Shown here piece by piece: positions 7,536 to 14,847 of a DNA stretch of 14,847 nt. The notes under the pieces are model-generated. The model saw only the letters and a program-made list of their open reading frames with translations. It was not told the DNA's origin and made no database searches. The first letter of the stretch is position 1; every line of letters starts with the position of its first letter. A program made the position numbers and the translations under genes. This stretch comes from an uncultured Alphaproteobacteria bacterium. Its GTDB lineage: Bacteria; Pseudomonadota; Alphaproteobacteria; Paracaedibacterales; CAIULA01. The stretch covers positions 1-14,847 of the forward strand of contig CAIVFQ010000161.1 in assembly GCA_903905285.1 (NCBI GenBank), written 5' to 3'.

Positions 7536-8462
7536 TTAAAGACCTGCTTGGGCTTGAACTTCAGCTGCGAAATCACTGACAGCTTTTTCTATGCCCTCGC
7601 CCAAGGCGAAACGGCAAAAGCCTTTCAACTGAATGGGCTGTCCCAATTCCGTTGCAGTTTGTTCAATCGCATCAGCGATTTTCGTTTTACCGTCAAGAAC
7701 ATAGGTTTGTTCCAAGAACACAACTTCTTCATAAAATTTCTTTAAGCGGCCTTCAACCATCTTTTGAATCACTTCTTCTGGCCTGCCCGAAGCACGCGCC
7801 TGATCAATAAGAATAGCCCGTTCCCGTTCTAGAGAGGTTGGATCAAGCTCCTCTATGGTCAATGCCTGTGGGTTAGCTGCAGCCACGTGCATGGCCAGTT
7901 TTCTGCCCAGCTCTTCAAGTTTAGCAGGTTCTGCGGCTGATTCTAAGGCAACTAAAACACCAATACGCCCTAGACCTGGAGCAACCCCACCGTGAACATA
8001 AGAGGCAACAATGCCCTGATCAACAGACAGGCGCGTCACCCGACGTAAATTCATGTTTTCGCCAATCACGGCTATTAAGCGGGTAATTTCTTCTTCAATC
8101 GTTGCTGATTCGCCTTTGAAAGCACCGCTTTTTAAGCTTTCAACTGTGTGAGGGGCTTTGGCTGCAATCTCTGCCGTTTGTAAAACCAAGGCCTGAAAAT
8201 TGGCATTGCGAGCTATGAAATCAGTCTCGGCGTTAATTTCAACAACAGCTGCAGATTTGCCAATACCAGCAACACCGACCAACCCTTCAGCAGCAATACG
8301 ACCGGATTTCTTAGCGGCTGCCGCTAACCCTTTTTTACGCAACCAGTCAGTCGCAGCCTCTAAATCGCCCTTCACTTCATGTAAAGCTTTTTTGCAATCC
8401 ATCATGCCAGCGCCGGTTTTTTCACGAAGGGTTTTTACTAAAGTTGCAGATATTTCAGTCAT
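7536..8462 (-). CDS. tsf: Elongation factor Ts
   Basis: EF-Ts regenerates EF-Tu-GTP by displacing GDP. The 308 residues start [21 protein letters not shown] and go on to [25 protein letters not shown], the UBA-like N-terminal domain. ETDFIARN follows, the conserved EF-Tu contact segment, then the two core subdomains ([62 protein letters not shown]). I chose the ATG at 8462, which has GAGG six bases upstream. An in-frame TTG at 8474 would add four residues and lacks a ribosome-binding site. The gene is separated from rpsB by 154 bases that hold a palindromic repeat, longer than usual for this pair. Confidence 0.96.
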   Translation of the reverse strand: MTEISATLVKTLREKTGAGMMDCKKALHEVKGDLEAATDWLRKKGLAAAAKKSGRIAAEGLVGVAGIGKSAAVVEINAETDFIARNANFQALVLQTAEIAAKAPHTVESLKSGAFKGESATIEEEITRLIAVIGENMNLRRVTRLSVDQGIVASYVHGGVAPGLGRIGVLVALESAAEPAKLEELGRKLAMHVAAANPQALTIEELDPTSLERERAILIDQARASGRPEEVIQKMVEGRLKKFYEEVVFLEQTYVLDGKTKIADAIEQTATELGQPIQLKGFCRFALGEGIEKAVSDFAAEVQAQAGL

Positions 8463-8507
8463 TTGAATCCTCAAAAAAATAATATTGTGTGTGTAAAACA
8501 GAAAGCC

Positions 8508-8601
8508 GTCATTGCGAGCCCCTGAAAAGGGCGTGGCAATCTCCTAAAAGCAACTGAAATGCCGGGAGATTGCCATGTCGGTTCGCGCTCCTCGCAATGA
8601 C
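8508..8601. repeat. Palindromic repeat element in the rpsB-tsf spacer
   Basis: The two ends are inverted copies: GTCATTGCGAG at 8508-8518 matches CTCGCAATGAC at 8591-8601, and TGGCAATCTCC (8534-8544) matches GGAGATTGCCA (8565-8575) inside. The segments between the matching blocks do not pair well, so the whole would fold into a long hairpin with an internal loop. The GTCATTGCGAG...CTCGCAATGAC type of dispersed palindrome is familiar from intergenic regions of several intracellular alphaproteobacteria and gammaproteobacteria. It lies inside the transcript of rpsB-tsf, where it may attenuate or stabilise the message. No second copy is in the window. Confidence 0.75.
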
Positions 8602-8616
8602 AATGGAAGAGACTGC

Positions 8617-9387
8617 TTACAGTCCAGCCGGCTGTTCAGCTTCAGAAGAAAATTCACTGTCAGGAGTTGCCGACTCGCCAATATCAATACCGGCTGAAAT
8701 CATCTCGGCCTGCAAGCCATCCAAAACAGAACCTGCCATCAAATCGCAATACATGTTAATGGCGCGCAAGGCATCGTCATTACCAGGAATAGGATATGTG
8801 ACATCTTCTGGGCTCGAGTTGCTATCCAGAATGGCGATGACAGGAATTTTTAATCTTTTAGCTTCTAGAATGGCGATGGCTTCTTTGTTGGTGTCAATCA
8901 CAAACAAAATATCTGGCAAGCCGCCCATTTCACGAATACCGCCAATGGCTAATTCCAACTTGTCATGTTCACGTTGAATCTTTAAGACTTCTTTCTTCGT
9001 CAAGTGAGCAGGGCTCGCCAACGCTTCTTCCATCTCTACCAACCGTTTAATGGACTGATTAACAGTCTTCCAGTTAGTTAGTGTTCCACCCAACCATCGG
9101 TGGTTAATATAATATTGACCACATCGTTTGGCTGATTCTTTGATTTTTTCAGCAGCCTGAGGTTTTGTCCCCACAAACAAAGCACGGCCACCACCAGAGA
9201 TGGTGTCTCTCAAAGCTTGCATAGCCTGAAATAACAAAGGAACTGTTTGTTCCAAGTCGATGATATGAATTCCACTTCTAACCCCAAACAGATAGGGACC
9301 CATTTTAGGATTCCAACGACGTGTGGTGTGACCATAGTGGATACCAGCTTCTAATAGCTGGCGCATAGTAAACGTAGGCATAGACAT
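8617..9387 (-). CDS. rpsB: 30S ribosomal protein S2
   Basis: S2 is a late-assembling 30S protein that contacts S1 near the mRNA exit region. The 256 residues begin [20 protein letters not shown], followed by [89 protein letters not shown] and [25 protein letters not shown]. These are the canonical family blocks. The ATG at 9387 fits the family start and has AAGGA nine bases upstream; a second ATG at 9381 is less well placed. The frame stays open to 9498 but the extra 37 residues do not look like S2. It is the first gene of the translation-factor series and probably carries its own promoter. Confidence 0.96.
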   Translation of the reverse strand: MSMPTFTMRQLLEAGIHYGHTTRRWNPKMGPYLFGVRSGIHIIDLEQTVPLLFQAMQALRDTISGGGRALFVGTKPQAAEKIKESAKRCGQYYINHRWLGGTLTNWKTVNQSIKRLVEMEEALASPAHLTKKEVLKIQREHDKLELAIGGIREMGGLPDILFVIDTNKEAIAILEAKRLKIPVIAILDSNSSPEDVTYPIPGNDDALRAINMYCDLMAGSVLDGLQAEMISAGIDIGESATPDSEFSSEAEQPAGL

Positions 9388-9429
9388 ATATAAAAATCCT
9401 TTTATTGTTTTCCGATTAAACCACCCGAA

Positions 9430-9458
9430 AGATAAAAATCGCCACGCCCTAGGCACAA
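9430..9458 (-). promoter_or_regulatory. Weak candidate promoter for rpsB-tsf-pyrH-frr
   Basis: On the minus strand TTGTGC (9458-9453) is followed after 17 bases by TTATCT (9435-9430), an imperfect pair lying about 45 bases before the rpsB ATG. An overlapping TATCTT would give 19 bases of spacing. Support is mainly positional: the operon needs a promoter between the terminator of the MFS gene and rpsB. Confidence 0.3.
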
Positions 9459-9484
9459 CGACATCGGAAGGTAAGAATTGGTTT

Positions 9485-9520
9485 GAAAAAACCAACAAAC
9501 CCCCTTTCGGTGTTAGTGGT
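9485..9520 (-). terminator. Predicted Rho-independent terminator after the MFS transporter gene
   Basis: Directly after the MFS stop (9522-9524), the minus strand reads ACCACTAACACC-GAAAG-GGGGTTTGTTGGT followed by TTTTTT. The arms pair imperfectly (ACCA/TGGT, C/G, AA/TT, C/G and CC/GG with mismatches and a bulge), and the T run follows at once. An alternative small hairpin (TTGGTTT-GAAA-AAACCAA on the plus strand, 9478-9495) overlaps the T run and could belong to the rpsB leader instead. Confidence 0.5.
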
Positions 9521-9521
9521 A

Positions 9522-10805
9522 CTATTTATAGCCGTGTTGTGAAGTTTTTTCTAGAAGTTTATTGTCAGGGCCCGCAACTTCAGAAGAAGCACACCTAGTA
9601 CCCAGCATTTCAGGATAACGCACACTTAGGGCTTTCAAGCTTATGTAAGTAACCACAAGCACAAGAACAGCCGCAAACGAAGGCGCATAGAGACTTCCGG
9701 TTTTCTCTGTCAATTTTAAACTTAAGTAAGGAAACCCACCGCCCAATAACGAGATGCCTAAATTGAAACCCAAGCCACAAGCTTGAATGCGAATGGGCGT
9801 TGGAAAAAGGCGGGGAATAAAACTAATTCCTACTACCGTAAATAATTGAATACTAGCAATAAGAGCCATTTGAATGATGGCACTAATCCACAAAGGGATA
9901 CCTTCTACGTACGCATAAAATAGGGGCCCTAAGAGAAAAAGCATACTGAAAATACTATATTGCATTATTCTGAAAGGTTGATGATTTCTCCTAGACAGAT
10001 AAAGACTCCACAACCAAATACTGAGGGCGAAAAAAGACGTCGCTATAAAATTTAACAAAAATTGTGATGTGGCCAGATTAGAATTAAGAAGCATTTTATA
10101 TGTATTAATAAATGTATTCACCAAGTAAAACATGGAGTTAGCCAACCCCAAGACAATGATACAGATAAAAACTTCAGGAATGTAATTTCTTAAAGGAACA
10201 GACTCACGTTGTGTGGTCGGCACCTGCCAATCATTTTTGTAAGACCACGCCCGCTTTAGAAAAGTGCTAAAGCCAATTAAGGAAACCAAGATAAACGCGT
10301 ACCTCCAGCTAGATACATCCATTTGCAGCATCGACAACAAGAAGGCAATAAATTGGGCAACAGAAACACCTAATACACCACTGGCCGTCATAATAGCAAC
10401 AGACTGATAGCTACCTCTAACAGAATTTGTTTGTGTCGCAGAGACAACAACAGCCGAATATTCAGCCCCTGTGAATAAACCTTGCAAAAACCGACACAGA
10501 ATAATCATTTCAATAACATAGTAATTGTTGCTAGGTAAAAAGGCCAAGATCATGCTTGCCCCTGAAATTCCTAAAACGGAAAACACCAAAAGACGCTGAC
10601 TGCCATAGATATCACCAAACTTTCCAAGGACAAACGCGCCCACTGGCCGGCCTAAGAAGCCCGCAAATACAGCTAGATAACAGAATTCTGCCCTGATATG
10701 GGGATCATAACAACCCAGCAAATCTTTACTTATAAATGGTAAAAGCGCTGTGAATAGACCGAATTCAAGAAAATCTATAAAATTTCCTATATACGTGATG
10801 GTCAA
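9522..10805 (-). CDS. MFS transporter of the metabolite:H+ symporter (ProP-like) type, N-terminus interrupted by an amber codon
   Basis: This is a 427-residue polytopic inner-membrane protein with about 12 hydrophobic segments. [20 protein letters not shown] corresponds to the first membrane helix of ProP/shikimate-type symporters (GNxxEWYDFxLF). [13 protein letters not shown] is the MFS loop 2-3 motif, preceded by FLGRPVGAF, and [17 protein letters not shown] matches the RxxQGxxxGGEY motif of this subfamily. The substrate cannot be told. The frame begins at a TTG (10805) with no ribosome-binding site, almost inside helix 1. Upstream, the same frame holds an ATG at 10850 followed by ten codons (MGQKYYKQKA), then TAG at 10820-10818, then FLKTL leading into the listed start. 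The original gene probably began at 10850 and acquired a nonsense codon. It may be a pseudogene or use the TTG poorly. It is divergent from yebC across 148 bases. Confidence 0.8.
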   Translation of the reverse strand: MTITYIGNFIDFLEFGLFTALLPFISKDLLGCYDPHIRAEFCYLAVFAGFLGRPVGAFVLGKFGDIYGSQRLLVFSVLGISGASMILAFLPSNNYYVIEMIILCRFLQGLFTGAEYSAVVVSATQTNSVRGSYQSVAIMTASGVLGVSVAQFIAFLLSMLQMDVSSWRYAFILVSLIGFSTFLKRAWSYKNDWQVPTTQRESVPLRNYIPEVFICIIVLGLANSMFYLVNTFINTYKMLLNSNLATSQFLLNFIATSFFALSIWLWSLYLSRRNHQPFRIMQYSIFSMLFLLGPLFYAYVEGIPLWISAIIQMALIASIQLFTVVGISFIPRLFPTPIRIQACGLGFNLGISLLGGGFPYLSLKLTEKTGSLYAPSFAAVLVLVVTYISLKALSVRYPEMLGTRCASSEVAGPDNKLLEKTSQHGYK

Positions 10806-10953
10806 TGTTTTAAGAAACTACGCTTTCTGTTTGTAGTATTTCTGTCCCATATTTTTGTATGATCGTCAATATAAAAAACCTTTGTTTTCCTTTAAAATAT
10901 CTGAGAATCTGTTCCTAGATAATTGGATATACAACAAGGACTAACGTTAAACT

Positions 10954-11703
10954 ATGGCTGGACATTCACAATTTAAAAACATCATGCACCGAAAAGGGGC
11001 CCAAGACGCAAAACGAGCACGTATCTTTGCTAAGATCGCGCGCGAAATTACAGTAGCTGCGCGTTCAGGATTGCCTGACCCTGGTTCTAATCCTCGGCTT
11101 CGGGCAGCACTAGCGTCTGCAAGATCGGCGAACATGCCAAAAGATAACGTTGACCGCGCTTTAAAGCGTGCTGTCGGCGGGGAAGATGGTACTGTCTATG
11201 AAGAAGTTCGGTATGAAGGTTATGGCCATGGGGGTGTTGCTGTTATCGTCGAAATCTTAACCGACAATCGCAATCGCACAGCCTCGGAAGTTCGGTCTTG
11301 TTTTAACAAATATGGCGGACACCTGGGCGAAAGCGGCAGCGTTAGTTTTTGCTTTGAACGTATTGGTTCTCTGGAATTTGGTACTGATAAATTTAACTTT
11401 GACCGTGTCTTTGAAGCTGCCGTCGAAGCCGGAGCTGATAACGTTGAAACCATGGGTGAGATTTTAGAAGTAACCTGTTCCTTAGAAGTTTTTGCCCATG
11501 TTCGTGACTATCTTATTGAACACTTGGGTGATCCACTTCAGGCCAAAGTTATCTGGCGCCCCTTGAACACCGTTAATTGTGATGAAGATACAGCCAAAAC
11601 TGTTATCAAACTGATTGATGTTTTAGAAGATAACGACGATGTGCAAAATGTTTATGCGAATTTCGAGGTAAGTGACGAGGTTGCCCAGAAATTAAGTATG
11701 TAA
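10954..11703 (+). CDS. yebC: YebC/PmpR (TACO1) family protein
   Basis: The 249 residues start with the family hallmark [22 protein letters not shown], followed by [35 protein letters not shown], the [35 protein letters not shown] block, [14 protein letters not shown] and the C-terminal [13 protein letters not shown]. The family was long annotated as a transcription regulator. Its mitochondrial member TACO1 and bacterial members have since been linked to translation, including relief of ribosome pausing at proline-rich stretches. The ATG at 10954 fits the family start, and AAGGA lies upstream at a rather long 13 bases. It is followed by alr instead of the common ruvC partner. Confidence 0.95.
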   Translation: MAGHSQFKNIMHRKGAQDAKRARIFAKIAREITVAARSGLPDPGSNPRLRAALASARSANMPKDNVDRALKRAVGGEDGTVYEEVRYEGYGHGGVAVIVEILTDNRNRTASEVRSCFNKYGGHLGESGSVSFCFERIGSLEFGTDKFNFDRVFEAAVEAGADNVETMGEILEVTCSLEVFAHVRDYLIEHLGDPLQAKVIWRPLNTVNCDEDTAKTVIKLIDVLEDNDDVQNVYANFEVSDEVAQKLSM

Positions 11704-11722
11704 AGTATTTTAAATGTATAAT
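11692..11722 (+). promoter_or_regulatory. alr: Candidate promoter of alr with perfect TATAAT box
   Basis: TATAAT at 11717-11722 is a perfect -10 box. The best -35 is TTAAGT at 11692-11697 with a 19-base gap, overlapping the end of yebC, so the -35 support is weak. A start near 11729 would place the stem-loop at the very 5' end of the alr message. Confidence 0.4.
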
Positions 11723-11765
11723 ACCCAATGGATTTCGAATCCAGATTTCGAAAGACGAAGGGTAT
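11721..11765 (+). promoter_or_regulatory. Nested stem-loop in the yebC-alr spacer
   Basis: An outer pair ATACCC (11721-11726) / GGGTAT (11760-11765) encloses a perfect hairpin GGATT-TCG-AATCC (11730-11742) and a possible TCG/CGA pair. It ends about 15 bases before the alr ATG, close enough to influence ribosome access. No T run follows, so it is not an intrinsic terminator. I recognise no known riboswitch class. Confidence 0.4.
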
Positions 11766-11780
11766 CAAGAAAGATAAAAA

Positions 11781-12866
11781 ATGTCCCGTTCAGCCATAGC
11801 CATTCTGTCGACTGAGAATTTATTGCATAATTTATCAGTCATTCAGTCTCAAGCTCCCTCTTCGAAGATTCTTGCCTTAGTCAAGGCCAATGCCTATGGG
11901 CACGGGCTTCGGTCAATTTCTTCGCGACTTGATAAACGTGTCTACAGCTTAGGGGTCGCCTCTAGTGATGAAGCGATTGCCCTACGACGGGCGGGCATTG
12001 AGGGGCCCATCACCCTGATGGAGGGAATCTTTGAACAGGACGAACTGTTAATCGCCTCGTGCGAAAAGTTCCAGGTCATCTTTCATGATTGGTGGCAAAT
12101 CAAGGCACTTGAAACTCTTTCCTTACCACTACCCTTACAGGCCTGGATTAAGATTGACACCGGCATGGGGCGATTAGGGTTTACCCCATCAGAGGGCCCC
12201 AAGGCCTACCAGGCTTTATTAGAAAACCCCCACATCATAAAACCAATTGGTATTCTTTCTCATTTTGCCTGCGCAGACGAAGCGGATCATCCCCTGAATC
12301 AACAGCAAATTAACTGTTTTGAAAACTTTACAAAAAACCTTCCTGGCTTAAAAAGTTTTTGCAATGCGGCGGGGATCATTAATTTTCCTGCTTCCCACCA
12401 TGATGTTGTTCGCCCCGGTATGTCGCTGTATGGGGTTTCACCTATTAAGGGGAAGGTAGCCGCTGACTTTAACCTAAAGCCTGTCATGACCCTACAAACC
12501 CGATTAATAGCGATACGTCATCTGTCTGAAGGGTCGTCAATCGGTTACGGCAGTCAATTTGTTTGCCCAAAGGATATGCGTGTTGGTGTGATCGCGATTG
12601 GATACGGAGACGGCTATCCGCGCACCGCCAGAGAAGGGGCGCCCATCTTGGTGAATAATATTCGCTGTCGCGTCGTTGGAAGAGTGTCGATGGATATGAC
12701 GACCATCGACTTAGAAAATTGCCCCGATGCCAAAGCAGGCGACCCAGTTATTTTATGGGGGAACAACCTGCCCATTGAACAGGTTGCCGAATATACAAGC
12801 CATTGTCCTTATGACATGTTATGCGCCATTCAAAACCGGGTCAGGTTTCACTGGACGAAAAAGTAA
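11781..12866 (+). CDS. alr: Alanine racemase (PLP-dependent)
   Basis: Alr interconverts L- and D-alanine, supplying D-Ala for peptidoglycan. The 361 residues show a TIM-barrel N-terminal domain with the PLP lysine in LALVKANAYGHG (Lys35), KIDTGMGRLGF (conserved Arg131), LSHFACAD, and RPGMSLYGVSP, where the barrel ends. The C-terminal beta domain follows with the second catalytic base in SSIGYGSQF (Tyr256), IAIGYGDGYPR, VGRVSMDMTTID, and the closing YDMLCAIQNRVR. The ATG at 11781 fits the family, but no good Shine-Dalgarno is seen, only a purine-rich AAGAAAG. It follows yebC by 77 bases with its own likely promoter and ends 11 bases from the convergent methyltransferase gene. Presence of alr suggests that the cell still makes peptidoglycan. 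Confidence 0.95.
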   Translation: MSRSAIAILSTENLLHNLSVIQSQAPSSKILALVKANAYGHGLRSISSRLDKRVYSLGVASSDEAIALRRAGIEGPITLMEGIFEQDELLIASCEKFQVIFHDWWQIKALETLSLPLPLQAWIKIDTGMGRLGFTPSEGPKAYQALLENPHIIKPIGILSHFACADEADHPLNQQQINCFENFTKNLPGLKSFCNAAGIINFPASHHDVVRPGMSLYGVSPIKGKVAADFNLKPVMTLQTRLIAIRHLSEGSSIGYGSQFVCPKDMRVGVIAIGYGDGYPRTAREGAPILVNNIRCRVVGRVSMDMTTIDLENCPDAKAGDPVILWGNNLPIEQVAEYTSHCPYDMLCAIQNRVRFHWTKK

Positions 12867-12877
12867 GGATGTTAGGG

Positions 12878-14035
12878 TTACCTTTCTGCAGCTTTGTACT
12901 CACCTGCCAACATTTCACATCCAGCCTCTTTTTGATATTTTTCCTTCAACGCCTGATTGTTGGTTGGTTGGTTGGTTGGTTGGTTGGTTGGTTTCTCACC
13001 CTTTGTGGCAATCACCGCTAATACGTGGAAAAGTTGTAACTCTCTCGTGTTTTTTGGTAAAAAACAGCCCGTCTGTTTATAACGATCAAGGGCTTCTTGT
13101 CGATCTATTTCAACACGGGGTTGGGCTTCTTGTACATCAAAACCAAAAGCAGAAAGTAAAGTTGTGATGGTAACCGCATCGTGGTAATTCAGATGGGCAG
13201 CTTCTTCTTCGGTCGGTTTTTCGGGAAGTAATAAAGGGGAAGATCCCGGAAATAAAGTCTCTCCACTTTCTTTCAACTTTTGAAAAGTTTCATGAATGCT
13301 CTTACGTTGCCATATATCAGGCAAGCCAATAAAAAGAATCCCACCAGGTTCTAAAATTTCCCATATTCTTTCTAGAGCCCTTACCATGGTTTTAGGTGTT
13401 AACCAATTTAAGGAAAAAGAGGCATAGACTGCCGAATACGGCCCCTTGTCTTTTTCTAAAAAGACGCTCATATCGCCCACAACAAAGCGGTATTGATTAT
13501 GCTTTCTGCCGAATTTTTCCTTGAAAATACCCACCTGCTTCCTTCCAAGAGCCAGATGTTCTTTGCAAGAATCTACGGATGTAATATGGAAAGGCACTCC
13601 TTCATTTCTGGAGTCTGCAAGAAGACTCCATGTGGTCTGACAGTAAGCGGCTCCCAGATCAAGGATCCTGGCTGGATCAGCAGCTTTATGGCTAAAGACA
13701 GTATTACCCAGGTCCCATAAAAGTGAACTTGGGCATGCATATCCCCTGTCATTCATGGTGCTCATCATCAAACCAGCATTGGCCAGGTACAATTCTTTTT
13801 GTGTTTGTTCCCCGGTATCTTTGTCGACTCCGAAGACAGGGATGTAATTGCACGCGCTCATCCATTTTTTCAGGACTTTATGTTCCCCACCCGTATGACC
13901 GCACGAACGACCAACTTCAGGCCCCCCATCCAACAAACTTGCAGCCCCAGCACAAGACAACTGAGATAAAAAAACCAAGAACAACTTTAAAAGAAAACCA
14001 TCTTTTAATTTAAGGTACGACAATAGATTACGCAT
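12878..14035 (-). CDS. Exported class I SAM-dependent methyltransferase with a repeat-encoded, potentially phase-variable C-terminus
   Basis: The 385-residue protein begins with a signal-peptide-like N-terminus: MRNLLSYLKLKD, then the hydrophobic LLKLFLVFLSQLS, with possible cleavage near AGAAS at about residue 32. Residues ~120-345 form a Rossmann-type methyltransferase: motif I ILDLGAAYCQTTW (123-135), ITSVDS with the acidic residue after beta 2 (151-156), FVVGDM (184-189), AVYASFSLNWL, and LEPGGILFIGLP (228-239). The domain ends LFHVLAVIATK. Residues 349-360 (PTNQPTNQPTNN) are encoded by eight CCAA units and precede a 25-residue charged tail. Loss of one unit would end the protein with TIRR; gain would give a different 14-residue tail. 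The ATG at 14035 has a strong AAGGAG. The substrate is unknown. A methyltransferase with an export signal suggests action outside the cytoplasm or in a host, but this is inference. Confidence 0.8.
   Translation of the reverse strand: MRNLLSYLKLKDGFLLKLFLVFLSQLSCAGAASLLDGGPEVGRSCGHTGGEHKVLKKWMSACNYIPVFGVDKDTGEQTQKELYLANAGLMMSTMNDRGYACPSSLLWDLGNTVFSHKAADPARILDLGAAYCQTTWSLLADSRNEGVPFHITSVDSCKEHLALGRKQVGIFKEKFGRKHNQYRFVVGDMSVFLEKDKGPYSAVYASFSLNWLTPKTMVRALERIWEILEPGGILFIGLPDIWQRKSIHETFQKLKESGETLFPGSSPLLLPEKPTEEEAAHLNYHDAVTITTLLSAFGFDVQEAQPRVEIDRQEALDRYKQTGCFLPKNTRELQLFHVLAVIATKGEKPTNQPTNQPTNNQALKEKYQKEAGCEMLAGEYKAAER
12960..12991. repeat. Tetranucleotide microsatellite (TTGG)8, inside the methyltransferase gene
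   Basis: Eight perfect tandem TTGG units (CCAA in the coding sense). Because the unit is not a multiple of three, slipped-strand mispairing that adds or removes one unit changes the reading frame. CCAA-type tracts of this kind drive phase variation of haemoglobin-binding proteins in Haemophilus. Here the tract sits at the end of the catalytic domain, so all three frames keep the enzyme and change only the tail. Confidence 0.95.
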
Positions 14036-14079
14036 TTCTCTCCTTTATAATAAAAACACTAAGATTTACAACGATCAGC

Positions 14080-14107
14080 ATTATACATGTTTCTGTTTCA
14101 ACACCAA
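14080..14107 (-). promoter_or_regulatory. Predicted promoter of the exported methyltransferase gene
   Basis: The minus strand shows TTGGTG (14107-14102), 16 bases, then a perfect TATAAT (14085-14080). The implied start is near 14073, giving a leader of about 38 bases that ends in the AAGGAG before the ATG at 14035. Confidence 0.45.
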
Positions 14108-14113
14108 TAAAAT

Positions 14114-14723
14114 TCATTGGGCATAACGGCAACACCAATCATCAAATGCTGGCGGAACGTAAGGGTCACCCACCCATGTATTATGGCAATCAAAACGAAA
14201 ATTTAAACAGCCAAAAATCCTTACGATATCCATTTTACCAAAACGGGCAACAGTACTTTTTTTGTTTAAATATTCCAATTTAACACCCTGGAAATGGTCA
14301 ATCATAAAACCCAACAACCTAGACACGCTCTTAACATCTTCATCCAAAGGTCCTTGGGGTATTTGTAAGACAGGTTGCCACAGCTTGTTTTTGAACCCGA
14401 TCAAGAATGGGGGGCAAAAGACCAACACATGTTTTTAAGATTCTCGGATTAACTTTCGGTGCACTAAGGGACCCCTTAAAAAGACCAAGAACGGTTATCA
14501 AAAAGCTATTTGAATCGATAAAAGGATCTCTCTTTTGGTGGGCGATAAAATCCTCCATTTTTTCTTCTGTCTCAGTGGGAATATCACCAAACATTCCCGA
14601 TGCCAGAACGTGACCAACCATGGCGTAAAATTCTCTAGGTAATAAAATATAAGGCAAAACCAAAACCTCCTGGATAGGCAAAATCAACTTAAGCCTTAGA
14701 AATGGATTGACTGTTTTAGACAT
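14114..14723 (-). pseudogene. Hypothetical protein gene broken by a +1 frameshift
   Basis: Two overlapping frames on the minus strand look like halves of one gene of about 202 codons. The first starts at ATG 14723 (MSKTVNPFLRLKLILPIQ) and is credible to about LLPP. The second is credible from about WQPVLQIPQGPLDEDVKSV to its TGA at 14114 (ending YVPPAFDDWCCRYAQ). The shift needs one extra base in the shared 14340-14428 stretch. The run of six C in the sense strand (G at 14409-14414) is the most likely site: with five, the frame would read LLPPFLIGFKNKLWQPVLQ without a break. No domain or family is recognised, and no signal peptide is clear. The ribosome-binding site is weak. It may be a pseudogene, a homopolymer-switched gene or a sequencing error. 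Confidence 0.55.
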
Positions 14724-14742
14724 TAATGAGTTCTCAATGACA

Positions 14743-14790
14743 GCCAGCTGAAGCTGGCAGGTTGCTATCTAGACTGGAAGTCGCGGTCAA
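14743..14790 (-). promoter_or_regulatory. Hairpin and weak promoter upstream of the last hypothetical gene
   Basis: A perfect 6-bp stem with a four-base loop, GCCAGC-TGAA-GCTGGC, lies at 14743-14758, 20 bases before the ATG at 14723. Upstream on the minus strand, TTGACC (14790-14785), 17 bases, then TAGCAA (14767-14762) is a weak sigma70-like pair. Nothing else is evident in the last 57 bases of the window. Confidence 0.25.
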
Positions 14791-14847
14791 TCTAAAGATA
14801 AGTTATGCAAATTATCTGTTTTGTGAGCATCTGTATGATTGTCGATG

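Noticed and set aside
8570..8977. 135-residue plus-strand frame opposite rpsB
   Set aside because: It lies antisense to clearly conserved rpsB codons, starts inside the palindromic repeat and has no family resemblance.
9388..9498. 37-residue N-terminal extension of S2
   Set aside because: The extension does not resemble S2, covers the promoter region and has no ribosome-binding site; the ATG at 9387 matches the family start.
12960..12991. TTGG tract as a CRISPR or iteron array
   Set aside because: The units are 4 bases with no spacers, so it is a microsatellite within a coding region.
12727..13167. Plus-strand frame of 146 residues spanning the end of alr and the TTGG tract
   Set aside because: It overlaps alr and the methyltransferase gene in other frames; its GWLVGWLVG stretch is only the translated microsatellite.
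14004..14035. Lipoprotein signal in the exported methyltransferase (LSQLSC)
   Set aside because: The residue at -3 is Gln, so the lipobox rule is not met; an ordinary signal peptide ending near AGAAS fits better.

Overview
The window looks like a chromosomal segment of a host-associated alphaproteobacterium. Moderate GC, the rpsB-tsf-pyrH-frr block, a type VI secretion sheath gene, several exported proteins of unknown role, IS debris and several broken genes together suggest a Holosporales/Paracaedibacter-type intracellular bacterium. This placement is an inference from gene style, not a computed one.

Layout from left to right. (a) Bases 1-129 are the 3' end of an IS30-type transposase whose element end sits inside the next gene. 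(b) Bases 92-1849 (minus) encode a natural TssB-TssC fusion, meaning both contractile-sheath subunits of a type VI secretion system in one polypeptide. Its last ~75 residues are missing at the IS boundary. (c) truA (2016-2779, plus) has a one-base frameshift. (d) Two tandem paralogous genes for exported proteins of unknown function follow (minus, 2776-5075). (e) hemH (plus) converges on the translation block rpsB-tsf-pyrH-frr (minus, 6170-9387), which has a palindromic repeat inserted between rpsB and tsf. (f) A ProP/MHS-type MFS transporter (minus) has an amber codon in its likely original N-terminus. (g) yebC and alr (plus) are separated by a small leader with a perfect TATAAT and a nested stem-loop. 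(h) A secreted class I SAM-dependent methyltransferase (minus, 12878-14035) carries eight TTGG units (CCAA in the sense strand) near its 3' end, the signature of a phase-variable locus. (i) An unrecognised gene broken by a +1 frameshift lies at 14114-14723.

The housekeeping genes (ribosomal protein S2, EF-Ts, UMP kinase, ribosome recycling factor, YebC, alanine racemase, ferrochelatase) look intact with their key motifs. The accessory genes are where the interest lies: the sheath fusion and its IS truncation, the repeat-bearing exported methyltransferase, and the duplicated exported proteins. Four genes (tssBC, truA, the MFS gene, the last hypothetical) show signs of disruption. This fits ongoing gene decay, although single-base sequencing errors cannot be excluded for the frameshifts.
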